Positions 44,142 to 54,902 of a stretch of DNA of 64,000 nt are shown here, piece by piece. A model generated the notes under the pieces. It was not told the DNA's origin. It saw only the letters and a list, made by a program, of their open reading frames with translations, and did no database searches. The stretch is from Sphingomicrobium aestuariivivum (GTDB taxonomy: Bacteria > Pseudomonadota > Alphaproteobacteria > Sphingomonadales > Sphingomonadaceae). The first letter of the stretch is position 1, and the number at the start of each line of letters is the position of its first letter. The translations under genes and the position numbers were made by a program. Location: contig NZ_CP102629.1 of NCBI RefSeq assembly GCF_024721585.1, positions 372,001 through 436,000 of the forward strand, read 5' to 3'.

Positions 44142-44956
44142 GCGAGATCGAACCCCTACGCGAGGTCATCGCCCGCCACGGCCTGCGCGCCGACAAGGCA
44201 CTGGGCCAAAACTTCATCCTCGACCGCCAGCTTCTCGCCCGCATCGCCGCGCTGCTGCCCGGCAAGATGGAGGGCGCCAGCGTATTCGAGGTCGGCCCCG
44301 GCCCCGGCGGCCTCACCCGCGCGCTGCTCGACACCGGCGCCAATGTCGTCGCGGTCGAACGCGACCGGCGCACCTATCCGCTGCTGTCCGAACTGTCGGA
44401 AGAATATGGCGGGAAATTGCGCGTCATCGAGGGCGATGCGCTCAAGGTCGACCCGTCCGAAGAGATCGACGGCCCCTATCACATCGCCGCCAACCTGCCC
44501 TACAATATCGGGACCCAGCTGCTGACGAACTGGCTCGAGAGCGAGGCATGGCCCCCACGCTGGCAGAGCCTGACGCTGATGTTCCAGCTCGAGGTCGCCC
44601 AGCGCATCGTCGCCAAGCCCGGCAGCAGCGCCTATGGCCGCCTTTCGGTGCTCGGCCAGTGGCGTTCAACACCGCAGATCGCGATGAAGCTGTCGCGCTC
44701 GGCCTTCGTGCCCCCGCCCAAGGTCGCTTCGGCCGTGGTGCATATCGTGCCCGCCGAGCAGCCCGAGGGCGTCGAGCCGAAACAGCTCAGCAAGCTCACC
44801 GCCGCCGCCTTCGGCCAGCGCCGCAAGATGCTGCGCCAGTCGCTGAAAGGCATGCCGGGGGCGCTGGAGGCGCTCGAAAAGGTCGGCATCGACCCGACGC
44901 GGCGCGCCGAGACGGTCAGCGTCGACGAATTCGTCGAGCTCGCACGCGCGCTTTAG
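44138..44956 (+). CDS. rsmA: 16S rRNA dimethyladenosine transferase RsmA (KsgA)
   Basis: Dimethylates A1518 and A1519 of 16S rRNA late in 30S assembly. The protein has 272 residues with KALGQNFILDRQLLARI, the SAM motif FEVGPGPGGLTRALLDTGA, an Asp/Glu at AVERD, and the catalytic NLPYNIGTQLL. The C-terminal helical domain carries FGQRRKMLRQSLKG. All family positions are present. The ATG overlaps the pdxA stop by four bases. The gene converges with the TPR gene, overlapping it by four bases. Confidence 0.97.
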   Translation: MSEIEPLREVIARHGLRADKALGQNFILDRQLLARIAALLPGKMEGASVFEVGPGPGGLTRALLDTGANVVAVERDRRTYPLLSELSEEYGGKLRVIEGDALKVDPSEEIDGPYHIAANLPYNIGTQLLTNWLESEAWPPRWQSLTLMFQLEVAQRIVAKPGSSAYGRLSVLGQWRSTPQIAMKLSRSAFVPPPKVASAVVHIVPAEQPEGVEPKQLSKLTAAAFGQRRKMLRQSLKGMPGALEALEKVGIDPTRRAETVSVDEFVELARAL

Positions 44957-45447
44957 TTCTGCGCTTCCGCCTTGTTGTCATTAGCCGCCATCACGGGGCC
45001 ACGCGCAATCGCGGCTTCGATCACGTCCTGTTCGGCGCAAGCGCTCGCGCAGATCCGCTCGAGGCGGGCGAGATTGGCTTCGGCCTTGGCCTTGGCGCCC
45101 AGCGCCGCATAGGCCTCGCCCTGCACCGCCAGCGCGGCGCGGTCGGTCGGCTCGATGGTCAGCGCCTTGCGCGTCAGGCGGATCGCCTGCCCGTAGAGGT
45201 TCTGCCTGATCGAAACCTTGGCCATCGCGACATAGGCGGCGCGGTTGCGCGGGTCGGCGACCAGCGCGGCCTCGAAGGCATTGTCGGCGGCAACGAGGTC
45301 GCCCTCGGCCAGCGCGGCATCGCCTTGTGCGACCAGCGCCACCGAACGCGAAGAGATATCGTCATCGCCCGCACGCTGCGCCATCCCCGGAACCGACAGC
45401 GTCGACGCAGTGAGTCCGAGGGCGATCAGCAAGGGCGAAAGGCGCAT
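44953..45447 (-). CDS. Exported tetratricopeptide-repeat protein
   Basis: Small protein of 164 residues with a signal peptide (MRLSPLLIALGLTASTLSVPGMA). The rest consists of TPR-like helices: VALVAQGDAALAEGDLVAAD, NAFEAALVADPRNRAAYVAMA, and IRLTRKALTIEPTDRAALAVQ, followed by a helical tail with two close cysteines (ERICASACAEQD). It likely mediates protein contacts in the periplasm. The start at 45447 has GGAG eight bases upstream; a GTG at 45459 is also in frame. The function is unknown. The gene faces rsmA and lies 29 bp after the rsmB-like gene. Confidence 0.85.
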   Translation of the reverse strand: MRLSPLLIALGLTASTLSVPGMAQRAGDDDISSRSVALVAQGDAALAEGDLVAADNAFEAALVADPRNRAAYVAMAKVSIRQNLYGQAIRLTRKALTIEPTDRAALAVQGEAYAALGAKAKAEANLARLERICASACAEQDVIEAAIARGPVMAANDNKAEAQN

Positions 45448-45476
45448 CAATATCTCCACGTCAAACCAGAAGCCTA

Positions 45477-46646
45477 TCAGCCTTTTTGAAGGACCGCGAT
45501 GAAAAATCCGTCGGTCCCGTCATGGCCGGGGGCGAACAGTCGTCCGGCACCCGAACGCCTGCCAGCCTCGAGCGGATCCTGCGCCTGCCATCCTGAATGT
45601 CGGCTGAGGAACGCTTGCGTCTGCCCTGCCCCTTCCGCCTCGATCAGCGAACAGGTCGCGAAGACGAGCCGCCCGCCGGCTTTCACCAGCGGTGCGGCCA
45701 GGTCGAGCAGGCGGGATTGAGTGGCGCAAAAGGCGTCCAGTCTGTCGGGCGTCAGGCGCCAGCGAAGTTCGGGACTGCGCCGCCACGTCCCCGAGCCGCT
45801 GCACGGTGCATCGACGAGGACCAGATCGGCCTGCCCTTCGAAGGGGGCCAGCGCCTCGACCTCGCGCGGCGGGTCGAGGAGGAGCGTTTCGATATCGGCC
45901 CCTGCCCGCTCCGCCCGCCCCGGGAGGTTGCCGAGCCGGCGCTTGTCCACATCGGCGGCGACCAGCCGCGCCTCGGGCGCCATGGCCGCGAGCGCGAGGC
46001 TCTTGCCGCCTGCTCCCGCGCACAGGTCGAGGACGGTCTCGCCCGCTTGCGGCGCACAGGCGAGCGCGACCAGCTGGCTGGCCTCGTCCTGCACCTCGAT
46101 CAGCCCGTCGCTAAAGGCCGCGCTGTCGTCGAGACGGGTGTCGGGAGGAAAGCGCAATCCCCACGGCGATGTTGCGGTGACATCACCGCCGATGTCGGCC
46201 TGGATCACCGCCCGTTCAGCGCGCGCGGCGTTGACGCGTACGTCGACGGGCGCACGCTCGAGCAACGCCGCCTCATCTTCGGCGGTGACCAGCGGCGACA
46301 GGCGCGGCTTCAGCCAATCCGGCACCTGCCCCGCAGGCATGGCGCGCTCGGTGGCCTCGATCGGCGAGGGCCCGTGCTCGCTGCCGTCGAACAACGCTGC
46401 CAGTTCAGGATCGTCCTCGACGAGTCCCAAGGCGGCCACGCGGCCCGAGGGCGGCGGTTCGGCATGGCGGCGGATCATCGCATAGACGAGCTCGCGCACC
46501 GCGCGGCGGTCCTTCGAACCGGCGTAACGGCGAGTGCGGAAATAGTCGCGCACGAGCGTGTCGGCGGGCGCGCCGCCGCTCGTCGCGGCCTCGATCACCG
46601 CGTCGACGATCTCGATCGCCGCCTGGAGTCTTGCGGCAGGCGTCAT
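45477..46646 (-). CDS. RsmB-like 16S rRNA (cytosine-C5) methyltransferase (RsmB/NOP family)
   Basis: Predicted m5C methyltransferase of 389 residues from the ATG at 46646. The N-terminal NusB-like part covers about 1-130. The catalytic domain has the SAM motif VLDLCAGAGGKSLALAA, the catalytic Cys motif DAPCSGSGTWRRSPELRWR (TCP/PC type), and the releasing Cys in FATCSLIEAEG. Both cysteines are present, as the family needs. It may be RsmB itself or a paralog, since several NOP proteins occur in alphaproteobacteria. It lies 10 bp after guaB on the same strand. Confidence 0.9.
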   Translation of the reverse strand: MTPAARLQAAIEIVDAVIEAATSGGAPADTLVRDYFRTRRYAGSKDRRAVRELVYAMIRRHAEPPPSGRVAALGLVEDDPELAALFDGSEHGPSPIEATERAMPAGQVPDWLKPRLSPLVTAEDEAALLERAPVDVRVNAARAERAVIQADIGGDVTATSPWGLRFPPDTRLDDSAAFSDGLIEVQDEASQLVALACAPQAGETVLDLCAGAGGKSLALAAMAPEARLVAADVDKRRLGNLPGRAERAGADIETLLLDPPREVEALAPFEGQADLVLVDAPCSGSGTWRRSPELRWRLTPDRLDAFCATQSRLLDLAAPLVKAGGRLVFATCSLIEAEGAGQTQAFLSRHSGWQAQDPLEAGRRSGAGRLFAPGHDGTDGFFIAVLQKG

Positions 46647-46656
46647 TTCGTTTCCC

Positions 46657-48980
<2,324 letters not shown>

Positions 48981-49031
48981 TCAGGCCACTCCTGCATGCT
49001 GGTCCCGACCAGTAATTCCGGGGGACTTTTC

Positions 49032-50000
49032 ATGGAAATCATCGTCGGCGTTCTCGCCTTCTTCGTGTTTCTCTACTTTGCCGCGGCGATCAAGATCGTG
49101 CGGCAGGGCTATCGCTATACGATCGAGCATTTCGGGCGGTTCACCCGCACCGCGACGCCCGGCTTCAATTTCGTGCCGCCGATCCTCTATCGCGTCGGCC
49201 ACAAGATCAACATGATGGAACAGGTCGTCGACATTCCCGGCCAGGAAATCATCACCCGCGACAATGCCATGGTGTCGGTCGACGGCGTGGTCTTCTTCCA
49301 GGTGCTCGACGCTTCCAAGGCCGCCTATGAAGTGAGCGACCTCTATTCTTCGCTGATGGCGCTCTCGACCACCAACCTGCGCACCGTGATGGGCTCGATG
49401 GACCTCGACGAGACGCTGTCGAAGCGTGACGAGATCAACGCCCGCCTCCTCAGCGTCGTCGACCAGGCGACCGAGGCATGGGGCGTGAAGATCACCCGCG
49501 TCGAGATCAAGGACATCCGCCCGCCCGCCGACATCGTCAACGCCATGACCCGCCAGATGAAGGCCGAGCGCGAGAAGCGCGCCGCCATCCTCGAGGCCGA
49601 GGGCGAGCGCCAGTCGGAAATCCTGCGCGCCGAGGGCGACAAGCAATCGCAGATCCTCGAGGCCGAGGGCGAGCGCGAAGCGGCTTATGCCGAAGCCGAG
49701 GCGCGCGTCCGCCTCGCCGAGGCCGAAGCCCGCGCCACGCAGGTCGTCTCCGAAGCCATCGCAAGCGGAGACAAGCAGGCGATCAACTACTTCATCGCGC
49801 AGAAATATGTCGACGCGATCGGCAAGTTCGCCACCTCGCCCAATGCCAAGACCATTCTCTTCCCCGTCGAGGCGACCAACCTGATCGGCTCGCTCGGCGG
49901 CATTGCCGAACTGTCGAAGGATATCCTCGGCAAGGATGATGCCGAAACCTCCAAGCCCCGCGTCTCGGGCACGGGCACGCCCAAGATCGGTCGCGACTGA
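49032..50000 (+). CDS. SPFH/Band 7 membrane protein (QmcA/stomatin-like)
   Basis: Membrane-anchored scaffold of 322 residues. One N-terminal transmembrane helix (about 3-22, [19 protein letters not shown]) is followed by the Band 7 domain (about 25-185, [21 protein letters not shown]) and a long coiled coil rich in EAEGER repeats (about 185-245), then a short hydrophobic end. It resembles QmcA/YbbK and stomatins rather than HflK/C. The start is ATG at 49032; the open frame before it is antisense to the CitE gene. It is coupled to the NfeD gene (TGATG), a classical slipin-NfeD pair thought to organise membranes or modulate proteases. Confidence 0.93.
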   Translation: MEIIVGVLAFFVFLYFAAAIKIVRQGYRYTIEHFGRFTRTATPGFNFVPPILYRVGHKINMMEQVVDIPGQEIITRDNAMVSVDGVVFFQVLDASKAAYEVSDLYSSLMALSTTNLRTVMGSMDLDETLSKRDEINARLLSVVDQATEAWGVKITRVEIKDIRPPADIVNAMTRQMKAEREKRAAILEAEGERQSEILRAEGDKQSQILEAEGEREAAYAEAEARVRLAEAEARATQVVSEAIASGDKQAINYFIAQKYVDAIGKFATSPNAKTILFPVEATNLIGSLGGIAELSKDILGKDDAETSKPRVSGTGTPKIGRD

Positions 50001-50458
50001 TGTTGGGCGAGATCCCGCCCGGCGGCTGGTGGATCGTCGCGGGGCTGCTGCTGCTGGCCGCCGAATTGATGGTGCCGGGCGTCTTCCTCGCCTTCGTCGG
50101 CATCGCGGCCATCGCCGCGGGCGCCTTCACCTGGGCCTTCGATCTCGGGCTGACCGAGCAGATCGTGCTGTTCACCGTCTATACGGTGGTCGCGGTGTTC
50201 GTCGGGCGGCGCTTCTATGCGCGCCCCGCGATCGACGAGAGCGACGGCATGCTCAACGAGCGGTCGCTCCAGGTCATCGGGCGCGCCGTTACCGCCGCCA
50301 CCGATTTCCCTTATGGCGAGGGCCGCGTGAAGCTTGGCGACAGCGAATGGAATGCGCGCGGCCCCGTCGGCGCCAAGGCCGGCGACCGCCTCGAGATCCG
50401 CGCCGTCGAGGGCACGCGCCTCGTCGTCGAGGCACCCGAAGCCCTGCCGCCCGCCTGA
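50000..50458 (+). CDS. NfeD family membrane protein (short form)
   Basis: Partner of SPFH proteins, 152 residues. Two or three transmembrane segments at about 9-75 (WWIVAGLLLLAAELMVPGVFL) precede a soluble OB-fold (about 85-150: GRAVTAATDFPYGEGRVKLGDSEW and GDRLEIRAVEGTRLVVE). There is no ClpP-like protease domain, so this is the short NfeD1b type. The ATG shares one base with the SPFH gene stop. It ends 11 bp before the DUF885 gene. Confidence 0.92.
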   Translation: MLGEIPPGGWWIVAGLLLLAAELMVPGVFLAFVGIAAIAAGAFTWAFDLGLTEQIVLFTVYTVVAVFVGRRFYARPAIDESDGMLNERSLQVIGRAVTAATDFPYGEGRVKLGDSEWNARGPVGAKAGDRLEIRAVEGTRLVVEAPEALPPA

Positions 50459-50469
50459 GGAGTAACGCC

Positions 50470-52302
50470 ATGTCGATCGCCTTGACCCGCCGCGAGGCGC
50501 TCGCCGCCGGGGCTTCCACGCTGGGCCTTGCCGCCTGTGCCGGACCGCAGGCGGTCGCCCCCATGCGCGCGCCGGTCGCGGCGGGCGATGTCCCCGCGCT
50601 CCTCGACCGCATCGCCGAGAACCTTCTCTGGCTGAAGCCCGAGGAAGCCACGACATTGGGGATCGACGAGGGCGCACGGGCGCCGCTGAAGTCGCGGCTC
50701 GAGGATCGCAGCCCCGCAGGACGGCTTGCGCTCGAAGCCCGCGTCGCCGCCGACCTCGCCAGCCTCTCGGGCGTCGATACGGACGCGCTCGATGCCGACA
50801 CGCGGACCAGCGTCGAGGTCGTGCGCTCGGCCTATGCGACCGCGCTCGAAGGCATGGCGCTGCCCTATGGGGACCCGACCGTCGGCAGCTGGCGCAACAC
50901 GCCCTATGTCGTGGTCCAGAATGTCGGCGCCTATCTCGACATCCCCCGCTTCCTCGATGCGAGCCACACGGTCGAGAATGAAGCCGATGCCGAGGCCTAT
51001 CTGTCGCGCCTCGAGAGCTTCGCCGACCAGCTCGACGGCGAGACCATGCGAATGAAGATGGCGGCAGGCGACGAGGGGCTGGTCCCCCCGGGCTTCCTCA
51101 TCGACAAGGCGCTGCCGCAGATGCGCGCGGCGCATGCCAACATGCTTGCCGAGGACGGTACGCTCGTCACCTCGCTCGCGCGCCGTGCCACCTTCGCGGG
51201 TGACTGGGCCGGCCGTGCCCATGCGATCGCCGCGCAGCGGGTCGCCCCCGCGATGCAGCGGCAGATCGCCGAGATGGAGCGCCAACGCCCGCTCGCCTCC
51301 GAAGCGCCCGGCATGGACGCGCGCCCGCATGGCAGCGACTTCTACGCCTGGGCGCTCAAGGCCTCGACCACCACCACCCTGTCACCCGACGAAATCCACC
51401 AGCTCGGCTTCGACCGGCTCGAGGAGATCTATGCGGAAATGGACGGTATCCTGAAGACGGTCGGCTATACCCACGGCACCGTTGGCGAGCGCATGAAGGC
51501 ACTCAGCGAGGATCCCGATTATCTCTTCGCGAACACCGACGAGGGTCGTACAGAGTTGCTCGCCTTCCTCGACGAACGGCTCGAGATCATCCGCGCCGAG
51601 ATGCCCAATGCCTTCGACACGCTGGCGCCGGGCAATGTCGAGATACGCCGCCTGCCGCCCGAGGAAGAGCCGGGCGCGCCGGGCGCCTATGGCGGCGCGG
51701 GCTCGATCGACGGGAGCGTGCCGGGCAAGTTCTGGATCAACCTCTACGACACCGCGATCCACCCCAAGTTCACCCTGCCGAGCCTGCTCCACCACGAGGC
51801 GATCCCGGGGCATGTGTGGCAGGGCGAATATGCCAACCAGCTGCCGCTGATCCGCACGCTGTTGAGCTTCGGCGCTTATTCCGAAGGCTGGGCGCTCTAT
51901 GCCGAACAGCTCGCCGACGAACTCGGCGTCTATCGCGGCAACGAGGTGTTCAAGCTGGGCTATCTCCAGTCGATCGCTTTCCGCGCCTGTCGATTGGTTG
52001 TCGATACCGGCCTCCACGCCAAGGGCTGGGGGCGGAACCAAGCGGTGCAGTGGTTCCACGAGACCAACGGCAACCCGATCGCCGAAGTCGCTCCCGAAAT
52101 CGACCGCTATTGCTCATGGCCCGGACAGGCGTGCAGCTACGAGGTCGGCCATATCGCCATCAACCGCGAACGAGACCGCGCGCAGGCGGAGATGGGCAGC
52201 GCCTACCGTTTCAAGGGCTTCAACGATGCGGTGATCAGGGGCGGCAACGTGCCGATGGACGTGCTCGCGAAGAATGTGAGCCGCTATATTGCGGGGGCAT
52301 AG
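50470..52302 (+). CDS. DUF885 domain protein, predicted zinc peptidase lipoprotein
   Basis: Protein of 610 residues; DUF885 proteins resemble carboxypeptidase-like metallopeptidases. From the ATG at 50470 it starts with a Tat/lipoprotein-like signal (TRREALAAGASTLGLAACAG), so it may be exported folded and lipidated at Cys23. Near residue 440 it has LHHEAIPGHVWQ, an HExxxGH-like metal site, followed by FGAYSEGWALYAEQLADELG with another Glu. The C-terminus holds the conserved WPGQACSYEVGHIAI segment. The peptide substrate is unknown. It follows nfeD by 11 bp but probably works independently. Confidence 0.88.
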   Translation: MSIALTRREALAAGASTLGLAACAGPQAVAPMRAPVAAGDVPALLDRIAENLLWLKPEEATTLGIDEGARAPLKSRLEDRSPAGRLALEARVAADLASLSGVDTDALDADTRTSVEVVRSAYATALEGMALPYGDPTVGSWRNTPYVVVQNVGAYLDIPRFLDASHTVENEADAEAYLSRLESFADQLDGETMRMKMAAGDEGLVPPGFLIDKALPQMRAAHANMLAEDGTLVTSLARRATFAGDWAGRAHAIAAQRVAPAMQRQIAEMERQRPLASEAPGMDARPHGSDFYAWALKASTTTTLSPDEIHQLGFDRLEEIYAEMDGILKTVGYTHGTVGERMKALSEDPDYLFANTDEGRTELLAFLDERLEIIRAEMPNAFDTLAPGNVEIRRLPPEEEPGAPGAYGGAGSIDGSVPGKFWINLYDTAIHPKFTLPSLLHHEAIPGHVWQGEYANQLPLIRTLLSFGAYSEGWALYAEQLADELGVYRGNEVFKLGYLQSIAFRACRLVVDTGLHAKGWGRNQAVQWFHETNGNPIAEVAPEIDRYCSWPGQACSYEVGHIAINRERDRAQAEMGSAYRFKGFNDAVIRGGNVPMDVLAKNVSRYIAGA

Positions 52303-52384
52303 TGGAATCGCTGGGCCCTAAACTGTTATCGCATTGAAAGAACGACGTTTTTCTGCTACTACGCGGCTGTGAAATCGGGATATC

Positions 52385-52555
52385 ATGAAGCAGGAAGACC
52401 TCAGATATTTTCTCAAGCGAGCCGAGCAGGAATGCCGCTTGGCGGAAGACACCCACTCGCCTGCCGCAGAGATGGCGCACTTGCAGATGGCCAGATATTA
52501 CACGGCCCGAGCGCTTCACGGAAAACAGGCGTCGCGACAGTCGGGGCAGCATTGA
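52385..52555 (+). CDS. Small RAE/MAR protein (sphingomonad-type, 56 aa)
   Basis: Short reading frame with ATG at 52385 preceded by TCGGGATATC. The peptide is helical and charged: MKQEDLRYFLKRAEQECRL, then SPAAEMAHLQMARYYTARA. The pattern YF..RAE followed by H..MA..Y.. is, from memory, common in small proteins of Sphingomonadales whose function is unknown. A related protein lies at 54587-54772. It is short for gene callers and may be missed. It lies between DUF885 and the FKBP gene in the same direction, with gaps on both sides (82 and 146 bp). Confidence 0.68.
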   Translation: MKQEDLRYFLKRAEQECRLAEDTHSPAAEMAHLQMARYYTARALHGKQASRQSGQH

Positions 52556-52701
52556 TCGAACAGCTTGCCATGCCGCGGGCGACCAAAGTTTGACACCCGC
52601 CCCCTGCCCTTGCGACAAGGCCTCCGAAGGCTCCTGAAGCGGGAAACACGTTTCCGCTTCCGACCCGGGCCACCCGAATTCCAGAATAGCGAAAGATCAT
52701 C

Positions 52702-53142
52702 ATGACCACTGCAAAGCAGGGCGACACCGTCGTCATCGATTTCACCGTCAAGAAGAAGAATGGCGCGCTTGTCGGCAGCACCGAGAGCGCGGGCGGGCCG
52801 CAGACGCTCACACTCGGCGACGAGCAGATCTTCCCCACCATCGACGCCGCGCTTACCGGCATGAGCGTGGGCGAGGAAAAGACCGTCGAGCTCAGCTGCG
52901 AGAACGGCTTCGGCCCGCGCCGCGCCGAACTCATCATGGACATCCCGCGCGACAAGCTGCCTGCCGAGCAGGCGCCGGAAGTGGGGATGAGCCTCGCCGC
53001 CAAGGGCCAGTCGGGCGAAGTCCACAGCTTCGTCATCATCGACGTCGCCGAGGACAAGGTCACCGCCGACGGCAACCACCCGCTCGCGGGCGAGGACCTC
53101 GTCTTCAACGTCAAGCTGCTCGAGGTGAAGGCCGCCGCCTGA
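52702..53142 (+). CDS. FKBP-type peptidyl-prolyl isomerase (SlyD-like)
   Basis: Proline isomerase or chaperone of 146 residues with no signal peptide, so cytoplasmic. The FKBP core is split by an insert-in-flap region as in SlyD: GDTVVIDFTVKKKNGALVGST, LGDEQIFPTIDAALTGMSVGEEKTV, then CENGFGPRRAELIMDIPRD and the insert, and finally HPLAGEDLVFNVKLLEV. The metal-binding His/Cys-rich tail of E. coli SlyD is absent. The 146 bp upstream contain a short imperfect hairpin (AGCGGGAAAC to GTTTCCGCT, about 52636-52656) and no convincing promoter. A terminator follows. Confidence 0.9.
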   Translation: MTTAKQGDTVVIDFTVKKKNGALVGSTESAGGPQTLTLGDEQIFPTIDAALTGMSVGEEKTVELSCENGFGPRRAELIMDIPRDKLPAEQAPEVGMSLAAKGQSGEVHSFVIIDVAEDKVTADGNHPLAGEDLVFNVKLLEVKAAA

Positions 53143-53164
53143 CCCGACGTCGTCATGCGTCAAG

Positions 53165-53200
53165 AAGGCCCGGTGTCCCGCGAGGGATGCCGGGCCTTTT
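53165..53200 (+). terminator. Rho-independent terminator after the FKBP gene
   Basis: AAGGCCCGG pairs with CCGGGCCTT, and an inner TCCC/GGGA helix closes a GCGA loop; TTTT follows. It lies 22 bp after the stop codon, in the 129-bp gap before the esterase gene. Confidence 0.85.
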
Positions 53201-53271
53201 CGCATCGCCCCCTTGCGATCCGCCCAGATATTGATCCATGATAGTTTCTCATGGACGGTAATAGGGGGCGC

Positions 53272-54492
53272 ATGATGATGAAGAAGCGGATCGCAACGGT
53301 GATCGTCGGTGCGAGCATGGCACTCGCCCCGGCTGCTCCCGCACAGGGGCAGGATGGCGCGAAAGATATTGGCGAGATTGTCGAGATCGCCGTCCCCGCT
53401 CCCTCGCTCGAGGGTAATCTCCTCGGCACGCCCACGACGCAGGCGGTCAATGTCTATCTGCCGCCGAGCTATGACAGCGAGCCCGACCGGCGCTATCCGG
53501 TCCTCTACCTCCTGCACGGCTTTCACGGCACCGACCAAACGTGGCTCAAGCCGCTCGACGCCGCCGAACGACCGGCCAATCTCGACAGCCCCTACAAGGC
53601 GGCGGGCCTCATCACCGCCGAATGGATCGCGGCCAAGTTCGAACATGACGCCATCCCCGAGATGATCCTCGTCGCCCCCAACGGGCGCAACGCCTTCAAG
53701 CACAGCTTCTGGATGAACAGCGAGGTCACCGGCAACTGGACCGATTATGTCGTCAAGGACGTCGTCGGCCATGTCGACGCCCATTACCGGACCCTGCCCC
53801 AGCGCGAGAGCCGCGGGCTCGCGGGCCATTCTGGCGGCGGCCATGGGAGCATCCGTATCGCCATGCTCCACCCCGACATGTTCAATGCCGTCTATGCGAT
53901 GGCGCCCTGCTGTCTCGGCCCCGACGAGAAAAGCCACACCACCGTGATGGAGTTGGACGAGGGCGGACGCATCACGGGCCTTTCCGAGCAGATCTACACG
54001 ACCGTGGAGGGCCTGGGCTCGGCCGACGACCTGCCGGGATCGAGCGGCTTTCGCCCCCACGACTTCAACGTCAATGTCGAGGCCGCGATGGGCGCTGTCT
54101 ATTCGCCCAATCCGGCCAACGCCCCATTCTATTCGGACTTCATCTTCGACCGCGTCGATGGCGCGCTGGTCGTGGATCGTTCGGTCATGGAGCGCCGCCG
54201 TGCGCGTTTCGCCTATCATGTGCTCGATACCCATGCCGAGGCATTGCGTTCGCTGGGCGGGCTGTTCATCGACACGGGCGAGCTGGAATTCAAAGGACTG
54301 CGCGAGGGCGCCGGGGCCTTCGCCGCAAAGCTTTCCGAAAAACAGGTGCCGGTGCGCTTCGAAGTCTATGCCGACGGCGATCACGGCAATTTGTTCGTGC
54401 CGCGCATGATGACGCTCGGGCTCGACTTTTTCACCGCGCATCTGGCAACCGAAATGGTCGCTTCCGACGGCGAGCTTTCTTCAAGTGAATGA
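53272..54492 (+). CDS. Exported esterase-family alpha/beta hydrolase
   Basis: Predicted secreted or periplasmic esterase (Esterase D/antigen 85-like) of 406 residues. The start at 53272 (MMMKKRIATVIVGASM) is preceded by AGGGGG and begins a signal peptide ending near PAAPAQG. An ATG at 53251 is also open. Residues 65-170 include VNVYLPPSYDSEPDRRYPVLYLLHGFHG. The nucleophile elbow is GLAGHSGGGHGSIRIA (Ser in GHSGG), and a candidate catalytic His is in YADGDHGNLF. The natural substrate is unknown. The N-terminal half after the signal (DIGEIVEIAVPAPSLEGNLLG) looks like an extra beta strand. No clear terminator follows. Confidence 0.86.
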   Translation: MMMKKRIATVIVGASMALAPAAPAQGQDGAKDIGEIVEIAVPAPSLEGNLLGTPTTQAVNVYLPPSYDSEPDRRYPVLYLLHGFHGTDQTWLKPLDAAERPANLDSPYKAAGLITAEWIAAKFEHDAIPEMILVAPNGRNAFKHSFWMNSEVTGNWTDYVVKDVVGHVDAHYRTLPQRESRGLAGHSGGGHGSIRIAMLHPDMFNAVYAMAPCCLGPDEKSHTTVMELDEGGRITGLSEQIYTTVEGLGSADDLPGSSGFRPHDFNVNVEAAMGAVYSPNPANAPFYSDFIFDRVDGALVVDRSVMERRRARFAYHVLDTHAEALRSLGGLFIDTGELEFKGLREGAGAFAAKLSEKQVPVRFEVYADGDHGNLFVPRMMTLGLDFFTAHLATEMVASDGELSSSE

Positions 54493-54586
54493 AGCTGATA
54501 AAAGCATTCCATCACAAGGCGTTTCCGCCCCAAGCAACCTGTGACAGCCGGATACGACGTACCGGCGCTTGAGCGCAGGACTTGGC

Positions 54587-54772
54587 TTGTTGGCCCAACG
54601 AAAAGATTATGAGGCACGCGTCGAGCATTTTCGCGCGCGCGCCGAAACTGCCGTGAGCGGCGACGTCAAATGGCTCTACGAGGACATGGCGCGCCACTAC
54701 GAGCGCCTGATCAAACGCGGCGCCTATGACGCCGAGGCGCGCGCCGACCCCTTCACCGACTGGGACGAATAG
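54587..54772 (+). CDS. Small RAE/MAR protein (61 aa, TTG start)
   Basis: Helical charged peptide RKDYEARVEHFRARAETAV, then WLYEDMARHYERLIKRG and an acidic end DPFTDWDE. It resembles the 56-residue protein at 52385-52555: both share an aromatic-Phe, then RAE, then MAR.Y, but the spacing between RAE and MAR is seven residues shorter here, equal to two helix turns. No ATG is in frame after the upstream TGA. TTG at 54587 has AGGA six bases before it and is preferred over TTG at 54569 or 54590. The role is unknown. Confidence 0.66.
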   Translation: MLAQRKDYEARVEHFRARAETAVSGDVKWLYEDMARHYERLIKRGAYDAEARADPFTDWDE

Positions 54773-54837
54773 GGCGTTAGGGCGCGACGAGTCCTTAGGC
54801 ATGGCGTCGATTTGAGAACGAAGGTGGCATGGGCCCA

Positions 54838-54872
54838 AGGAAAAGCCCGCCCGGCATCGCTGCCGGACGGGC
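54838..54872 (-). terminator. Rho-independent terminator of pckA
   Basis: Leftward, GCCCGTCCGGCA pairs with TGCCGGGCGGGC (one G-T pair) around GCGA and is followed by TTTTCC. Stem arms are 54845-54856 and 54861-54872. It lies 31 bp after the pckA stop and faces the small RAE/MAR gene. Confidence 0.85.
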
Positions 54873-54902
54873 CCTCTCTCTCCTGACGGGGCAGTCGGTG
54901 AC

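Noticed and set aside
52590-52618. TTGACA before the FKBP gene
   Set aside because: At 16-18 bases downstream there is no acceptable -10 (CGACAA at 17), so I do not call a promoter.
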